Shown in pieces: positions 1-7,574 of a DNA stretch of 34,353 nt. The notes under the pieces were generated by a model. It was given only the letters and a program-made list of their open reading frames with translations. It had not been told where the DNA came from and did not search any database. The DNA lies in assembly GCA_018812705.1 (NCBI GenBank), contig JAHJCZ010000041.1, positions 1-34,353 on the forward strand. The letters run 5' to 3'. Position numbers and translations under genes: made by a program. Source of the DNA: Candidatus Omnitrophota bacterium. GTDB taxonomy: Bacteria > Omnitrophota > Gorgyraeia > Zapsychrales > Zapsychraceae. Position 1 is the stretch's first letter. Each line of letters begins with the position of its first letter.

Positions 1-1759
1 TATCTAAATCCTTTTTATTCTTATTAGAGGCTCGAGCATCCCATGTTTCGTTGTTTTTCGCGTCTAATTCTTTCTCAACGTAATCAACCATCCGCATGGC
101 GAGCTTATAAACAAGATCCACCTGTTTAATCAATCCCTTGATTCTTTCCGCTATTGGAACAAAGGTTTCTTTGGCTTTATGTTGTTTATCATTTGTTCCT
201 GGCAGGTCCACACACCATTTTTTTTGATATGAATCAATGAGCGAAACCGTACTTGTTTTATCTTTATCAAATAAAGCAAAAGCCTCATCCCATTCACTCT
301 TAATCATCTTAAACTCTTCTTTCTTGCTCTCATCGAATCCCTTGAAATCAAAAACTTGGTTCAATATTGTTTTGTGCATCTTCTCAAACTCAACAAATTT
401 ATCAGGAATAATTCGACATTCTTTACATATCTTTAATAAATACTCTTTAGCTAGTGCCAAAAACTTTTCTGTTTGGCCTCGATAAAGCCAAACAATAGAA
501 TTTATATTTTGTAGCTGTTCAGGTGAAAAATCATAAACCTTTCGTGTTACTTTACGAAAAATATTGCGAGCATCTATCATAAGAACTTTATCTTGCTTGT
601 CCTTTGGTTTATCCTTATCAAAAAACCACAAATCGCAAGGAACCGAGCGAGTATAGAAAAAGTTTGACCTGATTGAAATCATAATATCAACATCACCTGT
701 TTCGATAATCTTTTGACGGACATCCTTTTCCCCATGACCTGCGCTTGAGGCCTGAGATGACATAACAAATCCTGCCCGACCTTTTTCTTTCAAATAAGAA
801 TAAAAATATGAAATCCAAAGGTAATTACCGTTACTGACCGCACCCTTTTGATTAACGCCTGGCAAATCAAAGGGCAAACGTGGGTCACCTTTAATCTTTC
901 TGGCATCAACACTATCGACATTGAAAGGTGGATTAGCCATTACAAAATTGGCTTTACCTAACAGATTGTGATTGTCATCATAAAACGTATTTCCTTCAAG
1001 AATCTTCCCCTCTAGACCATGAACAGCTAAATTCATTTTGGCTAAACGAATGGTTGTTGCTGTCTTTTCCTGACCGAAAAAGGTGACGGATTCGTGCGTT
1101 GATTTACCAACCGTCTCCAAGAAATGGCTTGTCTGAACAAACATTCCACCTGATCCACATGCCGGGTCGAACACAATCCCATGGTCTGGTTCAATTACAT
1201 TTACGATTGTCTGAACTAGTGAGACAGGTGTAAAAAATTCGCCTTGGTCTTGGGCTCCCTGCATAGCAAATTTCATCAAGAAGTATTCATAAATACGACC
1301 AAAAACATCCCCATTGGTATTTCGCAAAACCTCATCATTAAATATTTTCAAAAGACGAGCTAAAAGGTCATTATCAAATATCTGATAATCCTTTGGCAAT
1401 ACACCTGCAAGAGCCTCATAATCAGCTTCAATGGTCTCCATAGCCTTGATAATTGCATCCGCTCTGTCCTGTTTTGCCTTTTCATTCTCAAGTAAATAAT
1501 CATATTGAGACTTTTCTTGAAGGAACAAAGCGCTCTTGCGGGCAAAATCATCTTTGGTAAGCGGTCGCGCTACACCCCCTCTTTTAGGCAGTGATTTCTC
1601 AATTTCATTTTTTACGATTAGGTAACGATTGTTTGCATGACGAAGAAAGATAAGGCCTAAGACAGGCATACAGTATTCATTTGAAGTAAGCTTTGAATTA
1701 ACGCGGAGTTGGTCAGCAGACTCCCAGAGTCTATTTTCAAGTTTTGTGATATCTTCCAT
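1..1759 (-). CDS. hsdM: Type I restriction-modification DNA methyltransferase subunit HsdM, 3' end outside the window
   Basis: The methylation (M) subunit of a type I restriction-modification enzyme; it transfers a methyl group from S-adenosylmethionine to adenine. The frame stays open from the ATG at 1759 to the window edge, giving 586 codons with no stop. Residues 1-165 match the HsdM N-terminal helical domain (it begins MEDITKLENRLWESADQLR and has FGRIYEYFLMKFA near 153-165). The N6-methyltransferase core follows: GEFFTP at 173-178, SAM motif DPACGSGG at 198-205 and catalytic NPPF at 276-279. A purine-rich AAAAAGG lies about 8 bases before the ATG. The specificity (hsdS) and restriction (hsdR) genes are expected further left, outside the window. 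All key motifs are intact, so an active enzyme is likely. Att-like repeat A starts about 25 bases upstream of the ATG. Confidence 0.93.
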   Translation of the reverse strand, partial: MEDITKLENRLWESADQLRVNSKLTSNEYCMPVLGLIFLRHANNRYLIVKNEIEKSLPKRGGVARPLTKDDFARKSALFLQEKSQYDYLLENEKAKQDRADAIIKAMETIEADYEALAGVLPKDYQIFDNDLLARLLKIFNDEVLRNTNGDVFGRIYEYFLMKFAMQGAQDQGEFFTPVSLVQTIVNVIEPDHGIVFDPACGSGGMFVQTSHFLETVGKSTHESVTFFGQEKTATTIRLAKMNLAVHGLEGKILEGNTFYDDNHNLLGKANFVMANPPFNVDSVDARKIKGDPRLPFDLPGVNQKGAVSNGNYLWISYFYSYLKEKGRAGFVMSSQASSAGHGEKDVRQKIIETGDVDIMISIRSNFFYTRSVPCDLWFFDKDKPKDKQDKVLMIDARNIFRKVTRKVYDFSPEQLQNINSIVWLYRGQTEKFLALAKEYLLKICKECRIIPDKFVEFEKMHKTILNQVFDFKGFDESKKEEFKMIKSEWDEAFALFDKDKTSTVSLIDSYQKKWCVDLPGTNDKQHKAKETFVPIAERIKGLIKQVDLVYKLAMRMVDYVEKELDAKNNETWDARASNKNKKDLD

Positions 1760-1783
1760 ATAATAATTACCTTTTTCTTTTTT

Positions 1784-1864
1784 GTTAGCCCCCTGTTAGC
1801 CGAGGACTCCATCCTATTATTTAACCTATTTGACTTTAACCACTTATTAATCCCTGACCTTCAG
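1784..1864. repeat. Att-like repeat copy A
   Basis: GTTAGC at 1784-1789 and again at 1795-1800 (11-bp period), then GACCTTCAG at 1856-1864. The second GTTAGC and GACCTTCAG start exactly 61 bp apart, as in copies C and D. It lies between the hsdM start and the 3' end of the HNH gene; GACCTTCAG falls in the last codons of the HNH gene. Read in the direction of the genes it is CTGAAGGTC, then GCTAAC twice, directly ahead of hsdM. The pattern is seen in the sequence; a role as a recombination site is inferred. Confidence 0.65.
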
Positions 1865-3076
1865 GGTGCCGACCAGAAGTCCTTTCAGCTCTTCAATTGA
1901 AAGTGTCTGGTCCTTATAGCGATGAACCATAGCATGACAGTTAGCACATAGCACTGTTAAATCTGTCTTAGGATTTATTTTTACTTCACCTTCAACAGAA
2001 GAAATAGGTCTTATATGATGTACATGAATATACTTATCACCTTGCTTCCCATATTGTGAAGAAAAATTCATACCACATACCTTGCAGTCATATCCATGAA
2101 TTTCAATAGCTCTTTTCCTGTTTATTGAATTTCGCTCATAATAAGTAGTAAATCTTTCCTTCTTCTTCCCTTCTTTAAAATATGATTCAAACTCTCCTGT
2201 TATGGGTGGAAGCTGTATGGTTTTTGAGGAGGTTATCTTTTTATCAGCATATGACAAGATATTTTCGTAAACCTCCTTATTAATTTTGCGAACACCATCC
2301 CTCCAATAATTTGATTTTTGAGATTCAGGAATTACCTCTAGATATTTATTATCATTCTTTATTGGAATTGCTCTTTTAAATTCCACAAAATTCTCAACCC
2401 CACAAAACAAATCCCCTTTTTTACTATTGAGATCTGCTGCAATCTCTCCAATCTCTGCATACCCAAAATAGTGGGGAGCATCAGACAACCTCTGCTGAGA
2501 GTATTTTTTCTTTTGAATAGCACCTTTGTAATAAATTACTTTCACGCCCGTCTTAAGAATGTTTTTATATTTGTTCGGAAAATGATATATCTCACCTTTT
2601 ACATCCTCCCATAAAGATTCATCATTCTCAGCTATTACAGCATAACTAGTTTTCTTTTCGTCCCCATCATAATCCAGACCCAGAAATTCTAGAAGATATC
2701 GATCTTTTTCCTGATCAATTCTAGTGAAGCGCATTCTAGTGGTTTTCGGCACAGCTTTATCTGCTTTATATTGTTCATAGCTTTTAGGAAACTTCTTTTT
2801 TATAACATTATCCAAATCAGCGTTCCAAAACAATCTGGCCCTGGGAGTTGTATACGTATCCATTTCTATACGAACAGAATATTTATCACCTTCAACAAAT
2901 AAATCCAATTCTTTTTTTTCAGGTCTTTTTAAATTATCGGCTTTAAAAAATGATTTTATTTCGGCAGGAAGCCCTGTCCCCCTCCACAGGAACGTAGACT
3001 TATCCATAGTTTTATATGCACATTCATCGCTTATTATGCTCCAAGAGTATGCTTCTGCGGGATACTTATTTTCCAT
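1847..3076 (-). CDS. HNH endonuclease with an unassigned N-terminal region (probable restriction endonuclease)
   Basis: Predicted nuclease, 409 residues from the ATG at 3076. That ATG is preferred to two upstream TTG codons because AAGGA lies 6 bases before it. The last ~90 residues are a classic HNH domain: zinc cysteine pair CKVC (331, 334), catalytic VHH (H353-H354), second pair CANC (377, 380), then H381 and H385. This layout is typical of McrA-like and other restriction HNH nucleases. The first ~315 residues are not recognised with certainty. The part at about 160-225 (HFPNKY, YYKG, HYFGYAEIGEI) resembles the PUA/EVE-like modules found in some HNH and DUF3427 defence proteins that bind modified bases; this is a recollection of pattern. 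The gene is a single-gene module between att-like repeats A and B and sits next to hsdM, so a role in DNA defence is likely. Target specificity is unknown. Confidence 0.85.
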   Translation of the reverse strand: MENKYPAEAYSWSIISDECAYKTMDKSTFLWRGTGLPAEIKSFFKADNLKRPEKKELDLFVEGDKYSVRIEMDTYTTPRARLFWNADLDNVIKKKFPKSYEQYKADKAVPKTTRMRFTRIDQEKDRYLLEFLGLDYDGDEKKTSYAVIAENDESLWEDVKGEIYHFPNKYKNILKTGVKVIYYKGAIQKKKYSQQRLSDAPHYFGYAEIGEIAADLNSKKGDLFCGVENFVEFKRAIPIKNDNKYLEVIPESQKSNYWRDGVRKINKEVYENILSYADKKITSSKTIQLPPITGEFESYFKEGKKKERFTTYYERNSINRKRAIEIHGYDCKVCGMNFSSQYGKQGDKYIHVHHIRPISSVEGEVKINPKTDLTVLCANCHAMVHRYKDQTLSIEELKGLLVGTLKVRD

Positions 3077-3111
3077 CAACAATCCTTGTTAAAAATTCAT
3101 CACCAATAAAT

Positions 3112-3234
3112 GTTAGTACGCCGTTAACACAAGAGCAACTAAACATACACACCATTTTTACACAGAAACTTAAGTCCTTATAATATAACTATTTATATAG
3201 ATTGTAAAGCTTCTTGGACTCCAAAGACCTTCAG
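3112..3234. repeat. Att-like repeat copy B (diverged, longer spacer)
   Basis: GTTAGT at 3112-3117 and GTTAAC at 3123-3128 keep the 11-bp period of the other copies. GACCTTCAG is at 3226-3234, with a start-to-start distance of 103 bp instead of 61, so this copy carries about 42 extra bases. It fills most of the 163-base gap between the HNH gene start and the end of the next module. The downstream gene stops only 6 bases beyond GACCTTCAG. Confidence 0.5.
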
Positions 3235-3239
3235 AGTAT

Positions 3240-3398
3240 CTACCTGATCTTCTTTATCCTTTCACCACACTCAGGACATTCAACTTCATCATCCAAAAGC
3301 AAACTACTTGATACTTCTACTCCGCAATGAGGGCATTTTTTTATATCCCCACCCATCAAAACATCATACTCAAAGAATTCATCAAATAGGTCATCCAT
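3240..3398 (-). CDS. Small zinc-ribbon protein
   Basis: A 52-residue acidic protein with two CxxC knuckles (KKCPHCG near residue 23 and VECPECGERIKK near 42), separated by 17 residues, as in a treble-clef or zinc-ribbon fold. The start at 3398 is chosen over a longer in-frame reading for two reasons. The upstream extension overlaps the preceding gene in another frame, and this ATG follows that gene's TAA after one base (TAA-T-ATG) with AGGGT in front. Translation is therefore probably coupled. It is the last gene of the operon that starts near 7376. The zinc ribbon suggests binding of nucleic acid or protein; the target is unknown. Confidence 0.72.
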   Translation of the reverse strand: MDDLFDEFFEYDVLMGGDIKKCPHCGVEVSSSLLLDDEVECPECGERIKKIR

Positions 3399-3399
3399 A

Positions 3400-3657
3400 T
3401 TACCCTTTATCTCTCTGATCAAAAAAGACAGGTCCATCACCAGTATATTCCTCAAGACCTTTTGCAGCCTCAAGTAAAAAGTCATGAGCTTTTCGAAGAT
3501 TCTGATCGACTTCCATAACCTTAGATGGATAATTTTTCTTAAAAGCAATTAATTTTCCTGAATTACACAAAGAAATCTGAATTTTAGATAAATGCTGCAT
3601 AGATTTAAAAATATCCTTCTGCAAAGCCTTAACACTTCGAATATCTTTTAAACTCAT
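3400..3657 (-). CDS. Small helical protein of unknown function
   Basis: An 85-residue protein (MSLKDIRSVKALQKDIFKS...). It is predicted to be mostly helical, with heptad-like spacing of leucine, isoleucine and lysine over residues 1-70 and a short acidic C-terminus. No signal peptide, cysteines or known motif are seen. It starts 9 bases after the TPR gene stops and ends one base before the zinc-ribbon gene starts, so it belongs to the same transcript. The family is not recognised. The tight packing and the good reading frame support a real gene. Confidence 0.62.
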   Translation of the reverse strand: MSLKDIRSVKALQKDIFKSMQHLSKIQISLCNSGKLIAFKKNYPSKVMEVDQNLRKAHDFLLEAAKGLEEYTGDGPVFFDQRDKG

Positions 3658-3666
3658 ATCAATCTC

Positions 3667-4941
3667 CTAATTATCAACAATAACTTCTACATTAGACTCT
3701 AATTTTTTCTTATCAGCTAAAGCTTCTTCAATCATCACCAAATCCTGATTCATCTCCTCATGACCTGGCTCAATCTCAAGAGCCCTCTTAATAAATCTAT
3801 ATGCCTCTCTATACTCGCCCAACTTATATAACAATTCTGCTTTTGTACCAAGCATAATTCCGTCCTTAGGAGACAACTCTATTGCTTTATTAATCAGAGC
3901 CAATCCTTCAATTAGATTCTCACCGGATTCATAAAGAGCATATGCCTTGTTGTTGTATACAAAAGCTAATTGTTTTCTTAACTCTGCAGTCTCCAACCCA
4001 TTCGATTGTGCAAACTCAAATTTTTCAATTGCTTTATCATTTTCTCCCTTGTAAAGGTGCAAAGTACCCATCGCATAAGCAAGTCTTGTATTACTAGGCT
4101 CAATCGCATAACCTTTATCAAACCAGTTCAATGCATCTTGATACGGTTCTTCCTTGCCAAACAATATAGCAAGCAACAAATATGTATCAGCAATACTGAT
4201 ATAAGTTGGGATATGTTTAGGATCTAATTCCAGCGACCGCTCAAACTCTTGCAAGGCCTCTGGCATATTCTTTTCATAATTTTCTTTTGATAAGGGTCTG
4301 ATAGCTGTTCCTAATGCACGGTGAGACAATGGACTTTCAGGATTTTCCTTAACTGCTTCTCTGAAAAATTCAACGCTTAGTTCTTTATCTTTTATTTCTT
4401 CTACAAAGAACGAATAAGCATCATAATACACATCCCTATCCGTAGTGTTAATTTTATCAAGGTTTTTCAGTTCTTTCGCAGCTATTTGAAATTCATTCTT
4501 CAAGATATGAAATTTAACCAAATTCCAAAGATTATAGTAATTATTAGGATTGCTTTCTTTTGCCTTGTCTAACCATGGCTTAGCCTCATCAATCTGTCCA
4601 ATCAAAAGATATGCTCGTGCAAGATTCCCATAAACAGCATCTTTTTCCTCCATATCGTTTGGCAAATATTTTACCTCCAGCTTAAGAACTTCCACTTCCT
4701 CTTCATATTCGCCAATGTAATCATAAACAAAAGCCAGTTTTCCATAATGCTCATAATTCTCTGGCTCAGCCGCTATCAAAGCCTTCATTTCAGAGATTAT
4801 TTTTGGAAAATTATATTCTTTATCTTTTTCTTCAGCACTATCCGATAAAAAGCTATCAACCTTTGGTATTTTTGCAAATACGCTGCCCACGCAACAAACA
4901 ATCAACATTAAAGGAAAAATAATTTTTATTAAAATTTTCAT
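3667..4941 (-). CDS. Exported TPR-repeat protein
   Basis: A 424-residue protein with an N-terminal signal peptide (MKILIKIIFPLMLIVCCVG, likely cut after VFA near residue 23). At least eight degenerate tetratricopeptide repeats follow (for example EAKPWLDKAKESNPNNYYNL, ALQEFERSLELDPKHIPTY, ALNWFDKGYAIEPSNTRLAY and AYRFIKRALEIEPGHEEM). TPR superhelices act as protein-binding scaffolds, and the signal peptide places this one in the periplasm or outer envelope. AAGGAT precedes the ATG at 4941. It is 11 bases downstream of the exported DxDxDG protein. An exported pair inside an otherwise cytoplasmic operon with a DnaB-like protein is unusual. The partner is unknown. Confidence 0.85.
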   Translation of the reverse strand: MKILIKIIFPLMLIVCCVGSVFAKIPKVDSFLSDSAEEKDKEYNFPKIISEMKALIAAEPENYEHYGKLAFVYDYIGEYEEEVEVLKLEVKYLPNDMEEKDAVYGNLARAYLLIGQIDEAKPWLDKAKESNPNNYYNLWNLVKFHILKNEFQIAAKELKNLDKINTTDRDVYYDAYSFFVEEIKDKELSVEFFREAVKENPESPLSHRALGTAIRPLSKENYEKNMPEALQEFERSLELDPKHIPTYISIADTYLLLAILFGKEEPYQDALNWFDKGYAIEPSNTRLAYAMGTLHLYKGENDKAIEKFEFAQSNGLETAELRKQLAFVYNNKAYALYESGENLIEGLALINKAIELSPKDGIMLGTKAELLYKLGEYREAYRFIKRALEIEPGHEEMNQDLVMIEEALADKKKLESNVEVIVDN

Positions 4942-4952
4942 TCTTATCCTTT

Positions 4953-5627
4953 TTATTCAAAATCCAGAAAATTCTCTTTGTTTATTTTTATATAACTCTG
5001 TATATCCGATTCATCCTGTTTAAAATCTACAGGAAGATACTTTTTTATTGCTGTCTTATAAATTTTTTCCTTATACCATTTTCCGTCATCCATGAATTTA
5101 TATATATGCATAATGCTTTCGCCAACAGGATCTGTCTCATAATCCCTCCAATCTTCCGCTATTTCTTTTTCCCCGTCACCATCAATATCAAGAGCTTTGA
5201 AAGACGGACGATTTGATGTGAATCTTGCATTTACACTCAAACTATATTTATGGCCTCCATCATCATCAACATCAGAAACATATCTCAGTAAATGCAAATG
5301 TCCTCCGTGCGCCCCAGATCCTTCAGAAATAGTTATAAAACTAGCCAGCACAGGTCTAATGTCAAAAAATCCTAATCTACATGAATGGTCATAATCAACT
5401 GCGACCTCATTCATAATAATATCGGCTCCATCAGTTATTTTTACAACACAAACACTTAATCCTTTACTGCCATAGTATGCAATAAAAGATTCCACTTTCT
5501 CCTCTTCACCGTCAAAATCAATATCTGCCGTAATAAGATTTACATCATCATACTGATATAATTCTTCAGAAAAGGCAGTAGACGTGACTGCCAGGACAAA
5601 TATTAAAACAAAAATGATCCTCTTCAT
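4953..5627 (-). CDS. Exported protein with three DxDxDG calcium-loop motifs
   Basis: A 224-residue protein. The ATG at 5627 is preferred to an upstream in-frame codon because it opens a signal peptide (MKRIIFVLIFVLAVTSTAFS), follows the previous stop after 4 bases, and has GAGGAAG in front. The longer form would overlap the preceding gene. It contains DIDFDG (35-40), DVDDDG (119-124) and DIDGDG (147-152). These are the loops seen in FG-GAP/VCBS, dockerin and EF-hand-like calcium sites. FG-GAP/VCBS-like exported proteins often form beta-propellers; the low repeat number leaves the fold open. Function is unknown. It is paired with the exported TPR protein downstream. Confidence 0.75.
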   Translation of the reverse strand: MKRIIFVLIFVLAVTSTAFSEELYQYDDVNLITADIDFDGEEEKVESFIAYYGSKGLSVCVVKITDGADIIMNEVAVDYDHSCRLGFFDIRPVLASFITISEGSGAHGGHLHLLRYVSDVDDDGGHKYSLSVNARFTSNRPSFKALDIDGDGEKEIAEDWRDYETDPVGESIMHIYKFMDDGKWYKEKIYKTAIKKYLPVDFKQDESDIQSYIKINKENFLDFE

Positions 5628-5631
5628 GTGC

Positions 5632-5841
5632 TCAATCTTCCTCTTCCCTTTCTGTAACCAGCTTGCCATCTTTCATAAGATACACTTCTTTATCTACAGG
5701 ACATTCATAGCCATATCTGGGAGAATTGGGCATAACGCAGCAGCCCCCTAAGAGAACATTACTATAATCCTTACCTGAAGCAGGATAGCCATATATGATT
5801 TCTTTTTTTACTAACTCAACATCATGATTTGGGCATTTCAT
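5632..5841 (-). CDS. Small cysteine-containing protein, possible zinc site
   Basis: A 69-residue protein beginning MKCPNHDVELVKKEI. The N-terminal CPNH, a central GGCC and a later YECPVDKE resemble a small zinc-binding knuckle that has lost strict CxxC spacing. The C-terminus is very acidic (EREEED). AAGGAG lies 9 bases before the ATG. The stop is followed after 4 bases by the start of the exported DxDxDG protein, so translation is probably coupled. No signal peptide is seen, unlike its downstream neighbour. The family is not recognised. Confidence 0.65.
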   Translation of the reverse strand: MKCPNHDVELVKKEIIYGYPASGKDYSNVLLGGCCVMPNSPRYGYECPVDKEVYLMKDGKLVTEREEED

Positions 5842-5860
5842 TTTAATACGCTCCTTAATG

Positions 5861-6338
5861 TTAATGAGGGTATTCTTTATGGACCTCCATCAAACATCCC
5901 TCTTCTAATTTATAAAGAATCAACAATCTCCCACAAGATTCTTCCTTTTCCAAATACGCAACAAAGTAATATTGTCCATCAATTAACAATATCTGCAATA
6001 ACTCCTCAAATTCCTTAACTATAAATATGCTCTCCATCTTTAAAAGCATCGCCCAAAAAGGATACTCATAACCTACATCAAATTTTCCTTTAGTAATAAC
6101 AAGCGTCTGGTCTATCTCTCCCAGCTCTATTATTCTAAATTTTTCTATTCGAATACTACATGTTCGAACTGCACTTGCTATAGCTTTATCCGAAACTTTA
6201 GTTTCCTGTACTTGCAATCCTCCATCTAACCCCTGCAACAATATCTTTCAATTCTAAATAATTAGGTTTTCGACCATTCTTAGCTTTAAAAACCTCAAAT
6301 ACTTCACAAATCAATTCTTTTTCGTTAGAAATTATCAT
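5861..6338 (-). pseudogene. Unknown gene interrupted by an apparent frameshift
   Basis: A well-placed start (ATG at 6338, with AGGGTGG six bases before it) opens 46 codons that end at 6198. The preserved downstream protein continues in another frame to 5861. That frame has no ATG start for its N-terminal half and no good ribosome site. The frames join smoothly if one base is removed from the GGGG run (CCCC on the plus strand, 6230-6233): ...LELKDIVAG then LDGGLQVQETKV.... The restored product would be about 158 residues with a helical, possibly HTH-like start (NGRKPNYLELKDIV), then a mixed alpha/beta body. It could be real decay, a sequencing error, or overlapping coupled genes. The family is not recognised. 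Confidence 0.55.
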
Positions 6339-6381
6339 TATCCACCCTAAAATTATTAATTAAACTCTTGTTCCCCAAAAC

Positions 6382-6455
6382 AAAAAATCCCTCGCAATCT
6401 TGTTATCACGAAGGTTTTACTTTTTTGAAATCCGAGATCCCCCCCCCTCAACGCT
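6382..6455 (-). ncRNA. Candidate structured RNA element, copy 1
   Basis: A segment of about 74 bases nearly repeated 1014 bases away (copy 2, 7396-7470). On the minus strand it can fold into a hairpin at 6410-6393 (CGTGATAACAAGATTGCG: six pairs, one A-G mismatch, small loop). It can also form an outer stem, GGATCTC (6440-6434) with GGGATTT (6391-6385), which uses G-U pairs where copy 2 uses A-U and C-G. A run of U follows. It overlaps the last codons of the DnaB-like gene and precedes the frameshifted gene by about 45 bases. Confidence 0.4.
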
Positions 6456-7376
6456 CTCGAAACGCATACACTCTTTATTGAAAAACAATTCAATAGTTCC
6501 CAAAGGGCCATCATTGTTTTTAGCAAAAACCAATTTAGCAACACCACGGTTTTCGTCAGTAGGCTCATAATATTCATCTCGATGCAGAAACATAACTACA
6601 TCTGCACTATTTACAATAGCACCTGCTCCTGGAAGGTCTAATAATTGAGGATACTGCCGTTTTTGAGATGCGCAATATTCTGATACTTGACTTAAAACAA
6701 TAACTGGCAATTCTATTTCACAAGCCAAAGATTTTAATGAACGAGCTACCTTATCAAAGCATTTCGAGGAACCATCCACGTTAATGAAGTCACGCAACTG
6801 GTGAATACTATCAATTACAACCAATTTGATATCTCGGTTATCCTTCAACCAAATAATTTTTTCTCGCAATTCCTGAATAAAAACTGGCGATGTGTCATCA
6901 ATGAAAATGTCAGCTTCACTTAACTCTGCAGAAGCTTTGGTTAATGGAGTCCACTCTTCGGAAGATAAAAATCCAGAACGCACTTTATGGGCATCAACTT
7001 TTGCCTTTAAAGTTATCATCCGCTGTATCATTTGATGCCTAGACAATCCCAAGCTGAAATACGCAATACTATATTTTGTTTGAGTTACTATATTGTTCAC
7101 AATAGAGGAAGCCAACGCTGTTTTTACCATAGAAGGTCTTCCTCCTATAATAATCAATTTACCGTTCCTCAAACCTCTAGCAAAAACATCAATCTTCTTA
7201 AAGCCTGTAGAAAGTCCAGCAATATATTCTTTACTCTCATAAAGCTCCTCAAGACTATCCCTTTCCTCAGCGACAAGAACTTTAGAATGAATTAATTCAG
7301 CCCAGCTATTAAAATCAAATTCATCACCGCCACCAACAGAATCCAAATCAAAAAAAGGTAACTGATTGTTTTCCAT
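6417..7376 (-). CDS. Degenerate DnaB-like helicase domain protein
   Basis: A 319-residue homologue of the RecA-like C-terminal motor of the replicative helicase DnaB. The DnaB N-terminal primase-binding domain is absent (DnaB is usually about 450 residues). The ATG at 7376 fits AAGGAG (8 bases) better than the one at 7382 (2 bases). Recognisable blocks are STGFKKID (56-63), Walker A GGRPSMVKT (78-86), FSLGLS (107-112), Walker B LVVIDS (185-190), LSQ (228-230) and ADVVMFLHRDEYY (258-270). Key residues are altered. The Walker A glycine before the lysine is V84. The catalytic glutamate of FSLE is G110. The usual RESGAIEQDAD block reads PGAGAIVNSAD. ATP hydrolysis is probably lost or weak. The last codons (GGGSRISKK) lie in a repeated element and include a run of nine G. 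A regulatory or interference role against a phage or host helicase is speculative; decay is the alternative. Confidence 0.8.
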   Translation of the reverse strand: MENNQLPFFDLDSVGGGDEFDFNSWAELIHSKVLVAEERDSLEELYESKEYIAGLSTGFKKIDVFARGLRNGKLIIIGGRPSMVKTALASSIVNNIVTQTKYSIAYFSLGLSRHQMIQRMITLKAKVDAHKVRSGFLSSEEWTPLTKASAELSEADIFIDDTSPVFIQELREKIIWLKDNRDIKLVVIDSIHQLRDFINVDGSSKCFDKVARSLKSLACEIELPVIVLSQVSEYCASQKRQYPQLLDLPGAGAIVNSADVVMFLHRDEYYEPTDENRGVAKLVFAKNNDGPLGTIELFFNKECMRFESVEGGGSRISKK

Positions 7377-7395
7377 TTTCATTTCTCCTTAAAAT

Positions 7396-7470
7396 AAAAA
7401 ATCCCTCGCAGTCTCATGACCACGAAGGTTTTACTTTTTTAACGTCCGGGATTTCCCCCTTCAACTCGGG
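7396..7470 (-). ncRNA. Candidate structured leader RNA, copy 2
   Basis: It lies between the predicted promoter (7491-7519) and the DnaB-like gene start. On the minus strand it folds into a 7-bp hairpin with an AUGA loop (7424-7407, CGTGGTCATGAGACTGCG). The hairpin sits inside an outer stem, AAATCCC (7454-7448) with GGGATTT (7405-7399), followed by a U run and then AAGGAG. Compared with copy 1, one hairpin pair changes from G-C to A-U, and all three outer-stem changes keep pairing through G-U. A leader regulator or attenuator is inferred; no known riboswitch class was recognised. Confidence 0.45.
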
Positions 7471-7490
7471 ACTTATTCAATTGTATAATT

Positions 7491-7519
7491 ATTGTACTCC
7501 TGGTCTTTTTCCAAATCAA
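7491..7519 (-). promoter_or_regulatory. Predicted sigma-70-type promoter of the DnaB-like operon
   Basis: On the minus strand, TTGATT (7519-7514) is followed by a 17-base spacer and TACAAT (7496-7491). Transcription would begin near 7484, giving a leader of about 110 bases that contains structured-RNA copy 2. It is the clearest promoter in the window and would drive the whole run of genes down to 3240. Confidence 0.6.
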
Positions 7520-7574
7520 GAAGAATTATAAAACAGCAAGAAAAAACAACATAAAACACCATAAAAATCATTTT

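Noticed and set aside
237-485. An 82-codon plus-strand open frame in the first 500 bases.
   Set aside because: It lies antisense to hsdM, whose motifs and unbroken frame show which strand is coding.
6356-6577. A 73-codon minus-strand frame overlapping the end of the DnaB-like gene.
   Set aside because: It overlaps a recognisable gene in another frame, has no ribosome site and shows no family pattern.
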